From Granulicella sp. (GTDB lineage Bacteria > Acidobacteriota > Terriglobia > Terriglobales > Acidobacteriaceae): a stretch of 64,000 nucleotides of DNA. A program made the translations under genes and the position numbers. Where the stretch lies: the NCBI GenBank assembly GCA_027452215.1, contig DAIDGQ010000025.1, forward strand, positions 114,912-178,911. The letters run 5' to 3'. The notes beneath the pieces are model-generated. The model had not been told where the DNA came from and searched no databases. It saw only the letters and a program-made list of their open reading frames with translations. This document shows, one piece after another, positions 45,966-55,197 of this stretch (within the stretch, counting starts at the first letter, position 1; each line of letters opens with the position of its first letter).

Positions 45966-47320
45966 TGGCCTTCGTTGAAGAACTCGAACAACCCGGCGTC
46001 GCCAAGAAAGTCGACACTACCGGAGCCACGCTCGCCGGCTTCCGCTCTGCCGAAAGCTTGATTCCAACCGCCGAAGACCTCCTCATCCCCGGCGTCGAAG
46101 ACGTCGTCGAGGAATCCACCTCGCACCACCACCCGCACGGCTCTGACCCCGTGACCGACCAGACGATGGTCCTCAACATGGGCCCGCAGCATCCTTCGAC
46201 GCACGGCGTCCTCCGCCTCGTCCTCGAAGTCGACGGCGAGACCGTAGTCTCCCTCGCGCCCGACATCGGCTACCTCCACACCGGCATCGAGAAGACCTGC
46301 GAGGCCAAGTTCTACGCCCAGGTCACTCCCCTCACCGACCGCATCGACTACCTCTGTCCCATGACCAACAACCTCGCCTACGCGCTGGCTGTTGAGAAGC
46401 TCCTCGACCTCGAAATCCCCGAGCGAGCCCAGTACCTCCGCGTCCTCTTCAGCGAGCTCACCCGCATCCAGTCGCATCTCGTCTGGCTCGGCACGCACGC
46501 CATGGACATCGGCGCCCTCACCGTCTTCCTCTACTGCTTCCGCGAGCGCGAAGAGATCCTTCGCATCTTCGAAGCCGTCAGCGGCCAGCGCATGATGACC
46601 AGCTACATCCGCGTCGGCGGCCTCTCCCTCGAGCCGCCGCTCGACATCTACAAGCGCATCCGCGCCTTCCTCAAAACCTTCCCCTCCAAGATCGACGAGT
46701 ACGAAGGCCTTCTCAACGCCAACCCCATCTGGATGGGCCGCCTCAAGGGCGTCGGCTACCTCTCACCCGAGAACGCCATCGCGCTCGGCGTCACCGGCCC
46801 CCCCATGCGCGCCTCGGGTGTCGACTTTGACGTGCGCCGCGACATGCCCTACTCCGGCTACGAGAAGTTCAAGTTCAACGTCCCCGTCTCCACCGACGGC
46901 GACGTCTGGGCCCGCTACATCGTCCGCATGCAGGAGTTCCGCGAGTCCGTCAGCATCTGCCTCCAGGCGCTCGACGGCCTGCCCGAAGGACGCATCGTCG
47001 CCGACGCTCCCAAGATCATCCTCCCCGACCGCGAGCAGATGAAGACCCAGATGGAATCCCTCATCCATCACTTCAAGATCGTCACCGAAGGCTTCCAGGT
47101 CCCCGCCGGCGAGGTCACCAGCTCCGTCGAAGCACCCCACGGCATGATGAACTACTACGTCGTCTCGGACGGAACCGCCAAGCCCTACCGCGTCCACATG
47201 CGCAACCCCGGCTTCGCCACCCTGCAATCCCTGGAAGTCATGTGCAAGGGCCAACTCCTCGCCGACGTAGTCGCCGTCATCGGCAGCATCGACATCGTCC
47301 TCGGAGAGATCGACAGATGA
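45965..47320 (+). CDS. nuoD: NADH-quinone oxidoreductase subunit D
   Basis: 451-residue 49-kDa subunit lining the quinone cavity. Conserved GPQHPSTHGVLRLVLEVDGE near residue 76, DIGYLHTGIEK, TDRIDYLCPMTNN near 120 and the final DVVAVIGSIDIVLGEIDR. The first 60 residues are an extension beyond the usual start. It overlaps nuoC by one base and its TGA overlaps the ATG of the next, unrelated gene. Confidence 0.97.
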   Translation: MAFVEELEQPGVAKKVDTTGATLAGFRSAESLIPTAEDLLIPGVEDVVEESTSHHHPHGSDPVTDQTMVLNMGPQHPSTHGVLRLVLEVDGETVVSLAPDIGYLHTGIEKTCEAKFYAQVTPLTDRIDYLCPMTNNLAYALAVEKLLDLEIPERAQYLRVLFSELTRIQSHLVWLGTHAMDIGALTVFLYCFREREEILRIFEAVSGQRMMTSYIRVGGLSLEPPLDIYKRIRAFLKTFPSKIDEYEGLLNANPIWMGRLKGVGYLSPENAIALGVTGPPMRASGVDFDVRRDMPYSGYEKFKFNVPVSTDGDVWARYIVRMQEFRESVSICLQALDGLPEGRIVADAPKIILPDREQMKTQMESLIHHFKIVTEGFQVPAGEVTSSVEAPHGMMNYYVVSDGTAKPYRVHMRNPGFATLQSLEVMCKGQLLADVVAVIGSIDIVLGEIDR

Positions 47321-47751
47321 GCACCGAGAAGCGACTCAGGATGCTGATGGTTTGCTTCATCGTGTTTACGCTTGTAGAAATCGTTCTGGCGCTTATTGCC
47401 TTGCTGGAAAATTCCACGGTAGGACACGTCGCATTGATTTATGGTACTCAGTTGGTTTTGTTTGATGGACTTATCATTTCGACGCGCCGGCGACTGAAGC
47501 GCGAACTGCAGTCGCAATCAAGCGCTGGTAATGAAAAGACAACAGAGAATGAGATGGACCGGAAAACGAGAGTCAGGCTTGGTGTCTATATTCTAGTCAA
47601 CGCAAGCATTCCCCTTTGGACGATGTACCTTGCACGTCAGTTCCCGATGCACCTCAAGATCGTGATAGCAGCAATTTCGTTGATCTTCATGAACGTGACA
47701 CTTTTTCTTTCGTTTCGAAGTCAGGACCAAAAGCTGAGGAAGATCAGTTGA
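47317..47751 (+). CDS. Four-helix membrane protein of unknown function inserted in nuo
   Basis: 144 residues from ATG 47317, overlapping the nuoD stop (ATGA). Four hydrophobic segments: MLMVCFIVFTLVEIVLALIA, HVALIYGTQLVLFDGLIIS, GVYILVNASIPLWTMYLA and IVIAAISLIFMNVTLFLSF, with a charged loop of about 35 residues after the second. No family recognised. Codon use is visibly more AT-rich than nuoD or nuoE, suggesting it was acquired later. It is not a standard complex I subunit. Confidence 0.7.
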   Translation: MSTEKRLRMLMVCFIVFTLVEIVLALIALLENSTVGHVALIYGTQLVLFDGLIISTRRRLKRELQSQSSAGNEKTTENEMDRKTRVRLGVYILVNASIPLWTMYLARQFPMHLKIVIAAISLIFMNVTLFLSFRSQDQKLRKIS

Positions 47752-48068
47752 GTGGAGCAATTTCTTCAGACCGCCTCCACACCGAACTCTGGACCTCCTG
47801 GGCCTCCCTGCTCCGCAGCTACGCAGCCGCCCACGGACTCAACAGCACCCACCACGCCGTAGTCGAGGTGAGTGCCAACGAAATCACCCTCCGCGTCAAC
47901 GACCGCTGGCTCCGCTTCACCCCAAGTGATCTGCAACACAACGGGAAAGCCCCCGAACCATTTACCCTGAATGAAAACGGGACCGTCACCCTCAACCATC
48001 AACCGGAACAGGAAATGGACATCGCCGCCGAACAGTTCGCCCGCGAGATCTTAATTCCTAACCCTTAA
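47748..48068 (+). CDS. Small conserved-looking protein of unknown function within nuo
   Basis: 106 residues from TTG 47748, overlapping the preceding TGA, with AGGA about nine bases upstream. Sequence is soluble and acidic: LHTELWTSWASLLRSYAAAH, AVVEVSANEITLRVNDRWLR, and a C-terminal helix MDIAAEQFAREILI. Its GC-rich codon use matches the nuo genes, unlike the ORF before it, so it looks native while its 5' end may have been rearranged by the insertion. Function unknown. Confidence 0.6.
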   Translation: MSGAISSDRLHTELWTSWASLLRSYAAAHGLNSTHHAVVEVSANEITLRVNDRWLRFTPSDLQHNGKAPEPFTLNENGTVTLNHQPEQEMDIAAEQFAREILIPNP

Positions 48069-48087
48069 TCCCTAATCCCTGGTTACC

Positions 48088-48588
48088 ATGGCCGCCATCA
48101 CCCACACGATCTTCACCCCCGCCACCGCCGCCCGCTTCGACAAGCTGGCCACGATCTATCCCCTCAAGCGCTCGGCCCTCGTCCCCATGCTGCTCTACGC
48201 GCAAGACGAAATCGGCTTCGTCTCGGACGCCGTCGTCACCGAACTAGCGCAGCGCCTCGACCTCCTCGAGCTCGACGTCCGCAACGTCCTCAGCTACTAC
48301 TCGATGCTCCGCACCAAGCCTGCCGGCAAGTACAACGTGCAGGTCTGCACCAACATCTCCTGCATGCTCCGCGGAGGCTTCGAACTCCTGCAGCACTGCA
48401 AGGACGAGCTCCACATCGACCACAAAGGCGTCACCCCCGACGGCCTCTTCTCGCTCGAAGAAGTCGAGTGCATCGGTGCCTGCTGCTGGGCCCCCGCCGT
48501 CCAGGTCAACTACGACTTCCACGAAGACCTGACCCCCGCCAAGATGGACGCCGTCCTCGAAACCTACCGCTCCCGCGAGCAGAAATAG
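48088..48588 (+). CDS. nuoE: NADH-quinone oxidoreductase subunit E
   Basis: 166-residue thioredoxin-like [2Fe-2S] subunit (24-kDa). Ligands: Cys in VQVCTNISCMLRGG near residue 90 and in VECIGACCWAPAVQVN near 132, spacing as in the family. An N-terminal helical region (YPLKRSALVPMLLYAQDE) is normal. The next gene, an acyltransferase, begins one base after the stop. Confidence 0.96.
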   Translation: MAAITHTIFTPATAARFDKLATIYPLKRSALVPMLLYAQDEIGFVSDAVVTELAQRLDLLELDVRNVLSYYSMLRTKPAGKYNVQVCTNISCMLRGGFELLQHCKDELHIDHKGVTPDGLFSLEEVECIGACCWAPAVQVNYDFHEDLTPAKMDAVLETYRSREQK

Positions 48589-48589
48589 C

Positions 48590-49777
48590 ATGAGCGCGTC
48601 CGCGGCAACAGCCACCGAAGCCGACGCTCCCGGAGACCATTCCGCGCGCTCCTCCAAATCGAGCCTCCGCTATATGCCAGGGCTCGATGTCATGCGCGGT
48701 CTCGCGATCTTGCTCGTGCTCCTGTACCACGGCTATGCCGATCACCACATGATCTTTGTGGCGATAGGAACTCCTGTCGCGCTCCACATCGCTCATTGGC
48801 TCAGCCTCTGCACCATGGGTGTACCTCTATTTTTTGTTCTCTCTGGATTTCTCATCTCCGGAATTCTGATCGACAGCCGCGCGCAACCCGATTATTTCCG
48901 CAGCTTCTACCTTCGCCGCGTCCTTCGAATCGTCCCGGCCTATTTGGCCATGCTCGGGGTTCTGATGGTCACCCACTCCATCACGGGGAGATATCTGATC
49001 GTCTGTCTGCTGTACTTCTGCAACATGACAACGCTCTTTGGGGTCCATTCCCAGTACGGTCCGCTCTGGTCACTGTCGGTCGAGGAACAGTTCTACCTCT
49101 TCTGGCCATTCGTCGTTAGCAAGCTATCAGTCCGGCACCTTGCGTTCCTGTCCGTCGGCATCATTCTCTTTACACCCTTTCTCCGGTTGGGGCTTCTCTA
49201 CGGACCGCACCAACTGCACGACATCTATTACAAAACCTGGGATGTAATGGACTTCTTCGCCTCCGGTTCGTGCATGGCCCTGGCGGCCCGCTCCCCTCGC
49301 ATTCGACCGCTCATGCCCAGGGCCGTCCTTCCGCTACTAATCTCAGGCGTAGTTTTCTATTACCTGTTGACCTCGTTTCCCGACCCTTCCAACCGTCTCT
49401 TTTTCAGGATTTTGCAGGCAGTTTCGCTCGAACCCTGGCTGCTCGGTTTTTCCGGCCTGATCCTGTTCGCCTACGTCCGTCCGGGCATCGCTTCGAAGGC
49501 CATCGCCCGTCCACTCGTCTTTCTCGGCAACATCAGTTACGGCCTCTATCTGTGCCATCTCTTCATTTACGAGCTCATCGGGAGACATTGGCCAACTCGC
49601 CTTACCTCCAGTGTCAGTCCCGTCTCCGAAGCGATGCTTCAGTTCGCCGTGCAAATTTCTGTCGCAATCACAGTCGCCTATATCTCGCGATACACCTTTG
49701 AGGAATTTTTCCTTCGCCTCAAACCAAAACCCCACGCGGCTCCTATCCCCTACATCTGCCCGGAAAAAATCACGTAA
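48590..49777 (+). CDS. Acyltransferase 3 family membrane protein (OafA/YrhL-like)
   Basis: 395-residue inner-membrane O-acyltransferase with about 10 helices. Family marks: YMPGLDVMRGLAILLVLLYH with the catalytic-type His near residue 43, LFFVLSGFLISGILI near 82, FYLRRVLRIVPAYLA near 104 and SLSVEEQFYLFWPFVV near 160. Such enzymes acetylate surface polysaccharides or antibiotics. It has no known link to complex I, yet it begins one base after nuoE and ends 25 bases before nuoF. Its codon use is less GC-rich than nuo, suggesting transfer. Confidence 0.9.
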   Translation: MSASAATATEADAPGDHSARSSKSSLRYMPGLDVMRGLAILLVLLYHGYADHHMIFVAIGTPVALHIAHWLSLCTMGVPLFFVLSGFLISGILIDSRAQPDYFRSFYLRRVLRIVPAYLAMLGVLMVTHSITGRYLIVCLLYFCNMTTLFGVHSQYGPLWSLSVEEQFYLFWPFVVSKLSVRHLAFLSVGIILFTPFLRLGLLYGPHQLHDIYYKTWDVMDFFASGSCMALAARSPRIRPLMPRAVLPLLISGVVFYYLLTSFPDPSNRLFFRILQAVSLEPWLLGFSGLILFAYVRPGIASKAIARPLVFLGNISYGLYLCHLFIYELIGRHWPTRLTSSVSPVSEAMLQFAVQISVAITVAYISRYTFEEFFLRLKPKPHAAPIPYICPEKIT

Positions 49778-49802
49778 ACTGTAGACCTAACGAAGGACAC
49801 GC

Positions 49803-51146
49803 ATGCCAACTCTCGTCTCGCACCCCGATGAAGTGAAGGTTCTCTCCCGGCGATTCGGCCAGGGAGCGGCCAATATCGACAAGTACATCGAGCTCGACGG
49901 CTACAAGGCCGTGCAAAACGCCATCGCCCAGGGCCCCGACAAGATGTCCTCCTGGATCATCGACATCATGAAAGCCTCCGGCCTCCGCGGCCGTGGAGGT
50001 GCCGGCTTCCCCACCGGAATGAAGTGGTCCTTCGTCCCCAAGGTCTCCGAGAAGCCCAAGTACATCCTCGTCAACGGCGACGAATCCGAGCCCGGAACCT
50101 GCAAGGACCACGTCATCTTCCGCGAAGACCCTCACTCCGTCATCGAAGGAGCCATAATCGCCGGCCTCGCCGTCGGTTCCAAGATGGGCTTCATCTATCT
50201 CCGCGGTGAGTATCGCTACCTCCTCAACATCATGGAGAAGGCCGTCGCCGACGCGTACGCCAAGGGCTTCCTCGGCAAAAACATCTTCGGCAACGAAGGC
50301 ATCGACTTCGACATCATCACCCAGACCGGAGCCGGAGCCTACGAGGTCGGCGAAGAGTCCGCCCTCATGGAATCGCTCGAAGGCAAGCGAGGCGTCCCCC
50401 GCATCCGCCCGCCCTTCCCCGCCGTCGTCGGGCTGTATGGCGGACCGACGGTGATCAACAACGCCGAGACCATCGCCAACGCCCCGCACATCCTTCTCAT
50501 GGGCGGCGAGGCCTACGCCAAGCTAGGCACCGAGCGCAACGGCGGCACCCGCCTCTTCGGCATCAGCGGCCACGTCGAGCGCCCCGGCGTCTACGAGCTC
50601 CCCATGGGCTACTCCCTCCGCAAGGCCATCTACGACGTAGCCGGAGGCATCAAGGACGGCAAGCAGCTCAAGGCCGTCGTCCCCGGAGGCAGCTCCTGCC
50701 CCGTCCTCCGCGCCGACGAGATCGACGTAGGCCTCGACTTCGACCAGATGGCCAAAGCCGGCACCATGCTCGGGTCCGGAGGGATCGTCGTCCTCGACGA
50801 AACCGTCTCCATCGTCGAGTTCGCCCTCCGCACCATCCGCTTCTACCAGCACGAATCCTGCGGCTGGTGCATCCCCTGCCGCGAAGGGACGGACTGGATC
50901 AAGAAGACCCTCACCCGCTTCCACGCCGGAGGAGGAACTAAGAAAGACATCGACAACATCCAGTACCTCGCCGAAAACATGATGGGCCGAACCTTCTGCC
51001 CCCTCGGCGACGCCGCCGCGATGCCCACCCTCGGCTTCATCAAAAAATTCCGCCCCGAGTTCGAGGCCTACCTGGCCGGAGACCGCGTAGCCAACCCCTT
51101 AATCCAGATCCAACCAGTAGGCGAACTTGTAGAAGCAGCACACTGA
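49803..51146 (+). CDS. nuoF: NADH-quinone oxidoreductase subunit F
   Basis: 447-residue subunit that binds NADH, FMN and cluster N3. FMN/NADH loops GLRGRGGAGFPTGMKW near residue 60 and YILVNGDESEPGTCKD near 87; 4Fe-4S ligands ESCGWCIPCREGT near 353 and FCPLGDAA near 399. GAGAYEVGEESALMESLEG near 178 is also typical. The hicA start lies one base after its stop. Confidence 0.97.
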   Translation: MPTLVSHPDEVKVLSRRFGQGAANIDKYIELDGYKAVQNAIAQGPDKMSSWIIDIMKASGLRGRGGAGFPTGMKWSFVPKVSEKPKYILVNGDESEPGTCKDHVIFREDPHSVIEGAIIAGLAVGSKMGFIYLRGEYRYLLNIMEKAVADAYAKGFLGKNIFGNEGIDFDIITQTGAGAYEVGEESALMESLEGKRGVPRIRPPFPAVVGLYGGPTVINNAETIANAPHILLMGGEAYAKLGTERNGGTRLFGISGHVERPGVYELPMGYSLRKAIYDVAGGIKDGKQLKAVVPGGSSCPVLRADEIDVGLDFDQMAKAGTMLGSGGIVVLDETVSIVEFALRTIRFYQHESCGWCIPCREGTDWIKKTLTRFHAGGGTKKDIDNIQYLAENMMGRTFCPLGDAAAMPTLGFIKKFRPEFEAYLAGDRVANPLIQIQPVGELVEAAH

Positions 51147-51147
51147 G

Positions 51148-51333
51148 GTGAAGAATCGTGACCTACTCAAGCTCATCAAGAAAGACGGTTGGCAATACAG
51201 CTATTCAACCGGCGGTCACGATCACTACAAACATCCAACGAAACCCGGCAAGGTAACCTTCTGCGGTCATCCAACCGATGAAGTTGCACCCGGAACCCTA
51301 ATCAGTATCCTGAAGCAGGCAGGTTTACGATGA
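51148..51333 (+). CDS. hicA: HicA family mRNA interferase toxin
   Basis: 61 residues with double-stranded RNA-binding fold: VKNRDLLKLIKKDGWQYSYS and the catalytic His24 in TGGHDHYKHPTKPG, then VAPGTLISILKQAGL, all as in HicA. Start is GTG 51148. It cleaves mRNA without DNA dependence when free of HicB. Lies between nuoF and nuoG and overlaps hicB by four bases. Codon use is more AT-rich than nuo. Confidence 0.92.
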   Translation: MKNRDLLKLIKKDGWQYSYSTGGHDHYKHPTKPGKVTFCGHPTDEVAPGTLISILKQAGLR

Positions 51334-51686
51334 CGAGACAATATCCAGTGGTCTATGAATGGGCTGGCAAGAACTTCTCCGGTTACGCACCGGATGTTCC
51401 CGGCTGCATAGCGACAGGGAAGACTCTCGATCTCATGCGCTCCATGCTCAAGGGAGCTCTAGAATCTCATCTCCAATGGATGCACAACGAAGGCGAGTCC
51501 ATCCCCGACGCATCGGACGAAGTCACCCTCGACCTTGAACCCGACGCAGAGTTTCCGCATCCGCGTGGCTACTACGTCATCGTCGAACGCCTCAGCATCA
51601 CCATGCCGAAGTCGAAGGCCGCGAAGCCCAAGCTCACCAAAATAAAAACAGCCGCAACCAAGCGCCGCACCCTGCAGGCAGCCTGA
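51330..51686 (+). CDS. hicB: HicB family antitoxin
   Basis: 118 residues. The partially degraded RNase H-like fold is seen as YPVVYEWAGKNFSGYAPDVP and GCIATGKTLDLMRSMLKGALES (first 50 residues), which binds HicA. After about residue 90 the chain is basic (PKSKAAKPKLTKIKTAATKRR), not a clear helix-turn-helix or ribbon-helix-helix, so DNA binding may differ from standard HicB. ATG overlaps the hicA stop (ATGA). nuoG begins seven bases after it. Confidence 0.9.
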   Translation: MTRQYPVVYEWAGKNFSGYAPDVPGCIATGKTLDLMRSMLKGALESHLQWMHNEGESIPDASDEVTLDLEPDAEFPHPRGYYVIVERLSITMPKSKAAKPKLTKIKTAATKRRTLQAA

Positions 51687-51693
51687 GGAACCC

Positions 51694-54090
51694 ATGCCAG
51701 ACGTAACCTTCAAAGTAGACGGCCAGACCATCACCGCCCCCGCGGGAACGCTCCTCCTCGAAGCCTGCAAGTCCCATGGCATCGAGATCCCCGCGTTCTG
51801 CTACTACCCCGGCCTCTCGCTCCAGGCCGCCTGCCGCATGTGCGTCGTCCGCATCGAAAAGATGCCCAAGCTCCAGACCGCCTGCACCACCCCCGTCGCC
51901 GAAGGCATGGTCGTCGTCACCGAGTCTCCCGAGATCGCCCAGGCCCGCAAGGCCACCCTCCAACTCCTGCTCGGCAACCATCCCCTCGACTGCCCCGTAT
52001 GCGACGCCGGCGGCGAGTGCGAGCTCCAGGACATGACCTTCAAGTACGGAGCCGCCGACAGCTTTTATGCAGAGCCCAAGAATCATCGCGAAGAACAAAA
52101 GTGGTCGCCCGTCGTCTACTTCGACCGCCCCCGCTGCATCCTCTGCTACCGCTGCGTCCGCATGTGCGGAGAAGGCATGGACGTCTTCGCCCTCGGAGTC
52201 CAGAACCGCGGCAGCTCGTCGGTCATCGCACCCAACGTCCCCGCGCAGCTATCAAACATCATCGAAAACGGCCAAAGCCTCGCCCAGCTTGACTGCGAAC
52301 AATGCGGCATGTGCATCGACGCCTGCCCCGTCGGAGCCCTCACCTCCGGAACCTACCGCTACAAGACCCGCCCCTGGGAGATGAACCACGTCGCCACCGT
52401 CTGCACCCACTGCGGCGACGGCTGCAAGACCACCCTCGGCGTCCGCTCCGTCTCCGACGGCTCCGAAATCGTGCGCGGCGACAACCGCGACAAGTCCGGC
52501 ATGAACGGCGACTTCCTCTGCAACAAGGGCCGCTACGCCTTCGACTTCACCAACTCCACCGAGCGCCTCACCACTCCCCTCATCCGCCAATCCGACGGAA
52601 CCCACAAGCCCGTCAGCTGGGAAGAGGCCCTCACCTTCGCCGGCGCCAGACTCCGCGAGCTTCGCGATCAACGCGGCCCCAACAGCATCGGCATCATCGG
52701 CTCCAACCGCACCACCAACGAGGAAAACTACCTCCTCCAGAAGTTCGCCCGCACCGTCATCGGCACCAACAACATCGACCACCACCGCACCGCAGACTAC
52801 GTCACCCTCGCCACCTCGTTACAAGGAACCACGGGCCGTTTCGCATCCCAGCGCGACGTCGAAACATCCCCCGCCATCCTCCTCGTCGGAGGCGATCCCA
52901 CCAACCAGGCGCCGCTCACCGCGTGGAACATCCGCACCAACGTCCGCCACAACAACGCGCGCGTCTACATCGCCAATCACGAAGAGATCAAGCTCCGCCG
53001 TCAGGCCAAGGCCTTCGTGCAGGTCCAGCAGTTCGGCTACGGCTCGCTCGCCGCCTACCTCTCCGGCGACGACGCGTCCGCCGAAGCCACCTCCATCGTC
53101 GCCCAGGCAGACGAGCTCTCCAGCTTCCGCGCCGCACTTCATGCCGAAGAAAAGCTCGTCGTCGTTGTCGGCAATGAGCTTCGCGGCGGCGAACTCGCTT
53201 CGCTCATCAAGGCTCTCCCGCACGCCAAATTCGCCCTCACCGCCGACTACGCCAACTCCCGCGGAGCCTCCGACATGGGAGTCCTCCCCGACGTCCTCCC
53301 CGGCTACCAGTCCCTCTCCGGCAGCACCATCGCCAATGAATACGGTGCCGCCGATACACCCGGCCTCGACCTCCTCGCCATGTTCGACGCCGCAGCCGCC
53401 GGCAATCTCTCCGCCCTTTACGTCGTCGGGTCTAATCCCGTGAAGCGCTACGGCATCGACCCCGCCGCGCTCAAATCCACCTTCCTCATCGTGCAGGATC
53501 TCTTCCTCACCGAGACCGCCGCACTCGCCGACGTCATCTTCCCCGCCGCCAGTCTCTACGAAAAATCCGGCTCCGTCACCAACAGCTACGGCGACCTCCA
53601 GCTCGTCTCCAAAGCCGCCGACAAGGCCGGCACCCGTTCCGACTTCGAGCTCATCGTCCGCCTCGCCGACAAGGTAGGCCACGACATCAAAACCCTCGTC
53701 CCCTTCGGAAAAGGTCTGCGCGCCGACATGGGCCAGACCCGCGGTGCACAGTCCGGAGAAGCCGACCGCCACTCCGTCTGGCTCACCGCCCACAACCTGG
53801 AGCCCAGGCTCTCGCCCTTCGATCCCTTCGCCATCCTCGACGAGATCCAGCGCGTTGTCCCCGGCTACGACAAGCTCCTCCGCCTCCAGCTCCTCAGCGG
53901 AAACGACCAGCACATCGCCCCTGCCTCCACCGGTCTCGTCCAGATCACCGCAGCCCGCAAGGACCTCGTCCTCCCCAGCTCCGACACCCTCTTCACCTCC
54001 GGCTCCCTCACCCGCTACTCGCCCATGTTGCAGGACGTGCAGCGCCACCAGTCCACCGAATCCGCCGACCACTTAGCAAGCGCCGACTAA
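51694..54090 (+). CDS. nuoG: NADH-quinone oxidoreductase subunit G
   Basis: 798-residue iron-sulfur subunit. N-terminal [2Fe-2S] ligands in IPAFCYYPGLSLQAACRMC near residues 34-50 and ACTT; His/Cys 4Fe-4S ligands in HPLDCPVCDAGGECELQD near 89-106; further clusters in CILCYRCVRMC and CEQCGMCIDACPVGAL near 148-212; CTHCGDGCKT near 236 marks the N7-type site of the molybdopterin-like domain, then a long degenerate molybdopterin oxidoreductase region. Length is normal. Confidence 0.96.
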   Translation: MPDVTFKVDGQTITAPAGTLLLEACKSHGIEIPAFCYYPGLSLQAACRMCVVRIEKMPKLQTACTTPVAEGMVVVTESPEIAQARKATLQLLLGNHPLDCPVCDAGGECELQDMTFKYGAADSFYAEPKNHREEQKWSPVVYFDRPRCILCYRCVRMCGEGMDVFALGVQNRGSSSVIAPNVPAQLSNIIENGQSLAQLDCEQCGMCIDACPVGALTSGTYRYKTRPWEMNHVATVCTHCGDGCKTTLGVRSVSDGSEIVRGDNRDKSGMNGDFLCNKGRYAFDFTNSTERLTTPLIRQSDGTHKPVSWEEALTFAGARLRELRDQRGPNSIGIIGSNRTTNEENYLLQKFARTVIGTNNIDHHRTADYVTLATSLQGTTGRFASQRDVETSPAILLVGGDPTNQAPLTAWNIRTNVRHNNARVYIANHEEIKLRRQAKAFVQVQQFGYGSLAAYLSGDDASAEATSIVAQADELSSFRAALHAEEKLVVVVGNELRGGELASLIKALPHAKFALTADYANSRGASDMGVLPDVLPGYQSLSGSTIANEYGAADTPGLDLLAMFDAAAAGNLSALYVVGSNPVKRYGIDPAALKSTFLIVQDLFLTETAALADVIFPAASLYEKSGSVTNSYGDLQLVSKAADKAGTRSDFELIVRLADKVGHDIKTLVPFGKGLRADMGQTRGAQSGEADRHSVWLTAHNLEPRLSPFDPFAILDEIQRVVPGYDKLLRLQLLSGNDQHIAPASTGLVQITAARKDLVLPSSDTLFTSGSLTRYSPMLQDVQRHQSTESADHLASAD

Positions 54091-54135
54091 CTCGTTCTCT
54101 CTACTCCTTACTCACTACTCTCTACTCACTTTCCT

Positions 54136-55197
54136 ATGACCCATCTCACAAATTTCGAAATCTTCCTGCTCTTCACGATCGTCAAGATCGCCGTCGTGCT
54201 GGTCATCACGCTCACCGCCGTCGCCTACACGGTGCTGCTCGAGCGCAAAGTTCTCGGCCGCCTGCAAAATCGCTGGGGCCCCTCGCGCGTCGGCCCCTTC
54301 GGCCTCCTCCAGCCCCTCGTCGACGGCCTCAAGCTCTTCCTCAAAGAAGACATGATGCCCCTCGCCGTCGAGCGCCCCCTCTTCATCCTCGCGCCCATCA
54401 TCGCTCTCGGCTGCGCTCTCGTCTCCATCGCCGTCGTCCCTTTCGGTGCCGTCACGATGGTCCACGGCGTCGATCTCTTCCAGATCGCCAACCTCAACAT
54501 TGGTCTGCTCGTCATCCTCGGCGTCACCAGCATCGGCGTCTACGGCATCGCTCTCTCCGGCTGGAGCTCCAACAACAAGTACTCGCTCTTCGGCTCCCTC
54601 CGCGCCACCGCGCAGATGATCAGCTACGAGCTCGCCCTCGGCCTCTCGCTCGTCGGCGTCGTTCTCCGCGCCGGCTCGCTCTCCCTGCGAGACATCGTCG
54701 CCTCCCAGTCCGCGCACGGAGCCATCTCCTGGAACATCTTCGGTGGCTTCCAGTTCGTCGCCTTCTTCATCTACCTCATGGCCGCCTACGCCGAAACCAA
54801 CCGCTCTCCCTTCGACCTCTCCGAGGCCGAATCCGAGCTCGTCGCCGGCTACCACACCGAGTACTCCTCCATGAAGTTCGCCATGTTCTTCATGGCCGAG
54901 TACGCCAACATGATCACCGTAGCCTGCGTCGCCACGCTGCTCTTCTTCGGAGGTGCCTCCAGCCCCTTCGGCCATCTCTTCGACTCCATCGGCTCCGGCC
55001 TCATCCTCTCCGGCCTCTTCTCCATCGCCTGGTTTGTCGCCAAGGTCTTCACCTTCCTTCTGCTCTACATCTGGGTCCGCGGCACGCTGCCCCGCTTCCG
55101 CTACGACCAGCTCATGGGCTTCGGCTGGAAGTTCCTCCTCCCCGTCGCGATGGTCAACATTCTCGCCACCGCTCTCGCGCTCTCGTATCACCGCTAA
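54136..55197 (+). CDS. nuoH: NADH-quinone oxidoreductase subunit H
   Basis: 353-residue membrane subunit at the quinone-site interface, about eight helices. LERKVLGRLQNRWGPSRVGP near residue 35, QPLVDGLKLFLKEDM near 56, ETNRSPFDLSEAESELVAGY near 217 and RGTLPRFRYDQLM near 315 are all diagnostic. The following gene is nuoJ after 117 bases; nuoI, usual between them, is absent. Confidence 0.97.
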   Translation: MTHLTNFEIFLLFTIVKIAVVLVITLTAVAYTVLLERKVLGRLQNRWGPSRVGPFGLLQPLVDGLKLFLKEDMMPLAVERPLFILAPIIALGCALVSIAVVPFGAVTMVHGVDLFQIANLNIGLLVILGVTSIGVYGIALSGWSSNNKYSLFGSLRATAQMISYELALGLSLVGVVLRAGSLSLRDIVASQSAHGAISWNIFGGFQFVAFFIYLMAAYAETNRSPFDLSEAESELVAGYHTEYSSMKFAMFFMAEYANMITVACVATLLFFGGASSPFGHLFDSIGSGLILSGLFSIAWFVAKVFTFLLLYIWVRGTLPRFRYDQLMGFGWKFLLPVAMVNILATALALSYHR

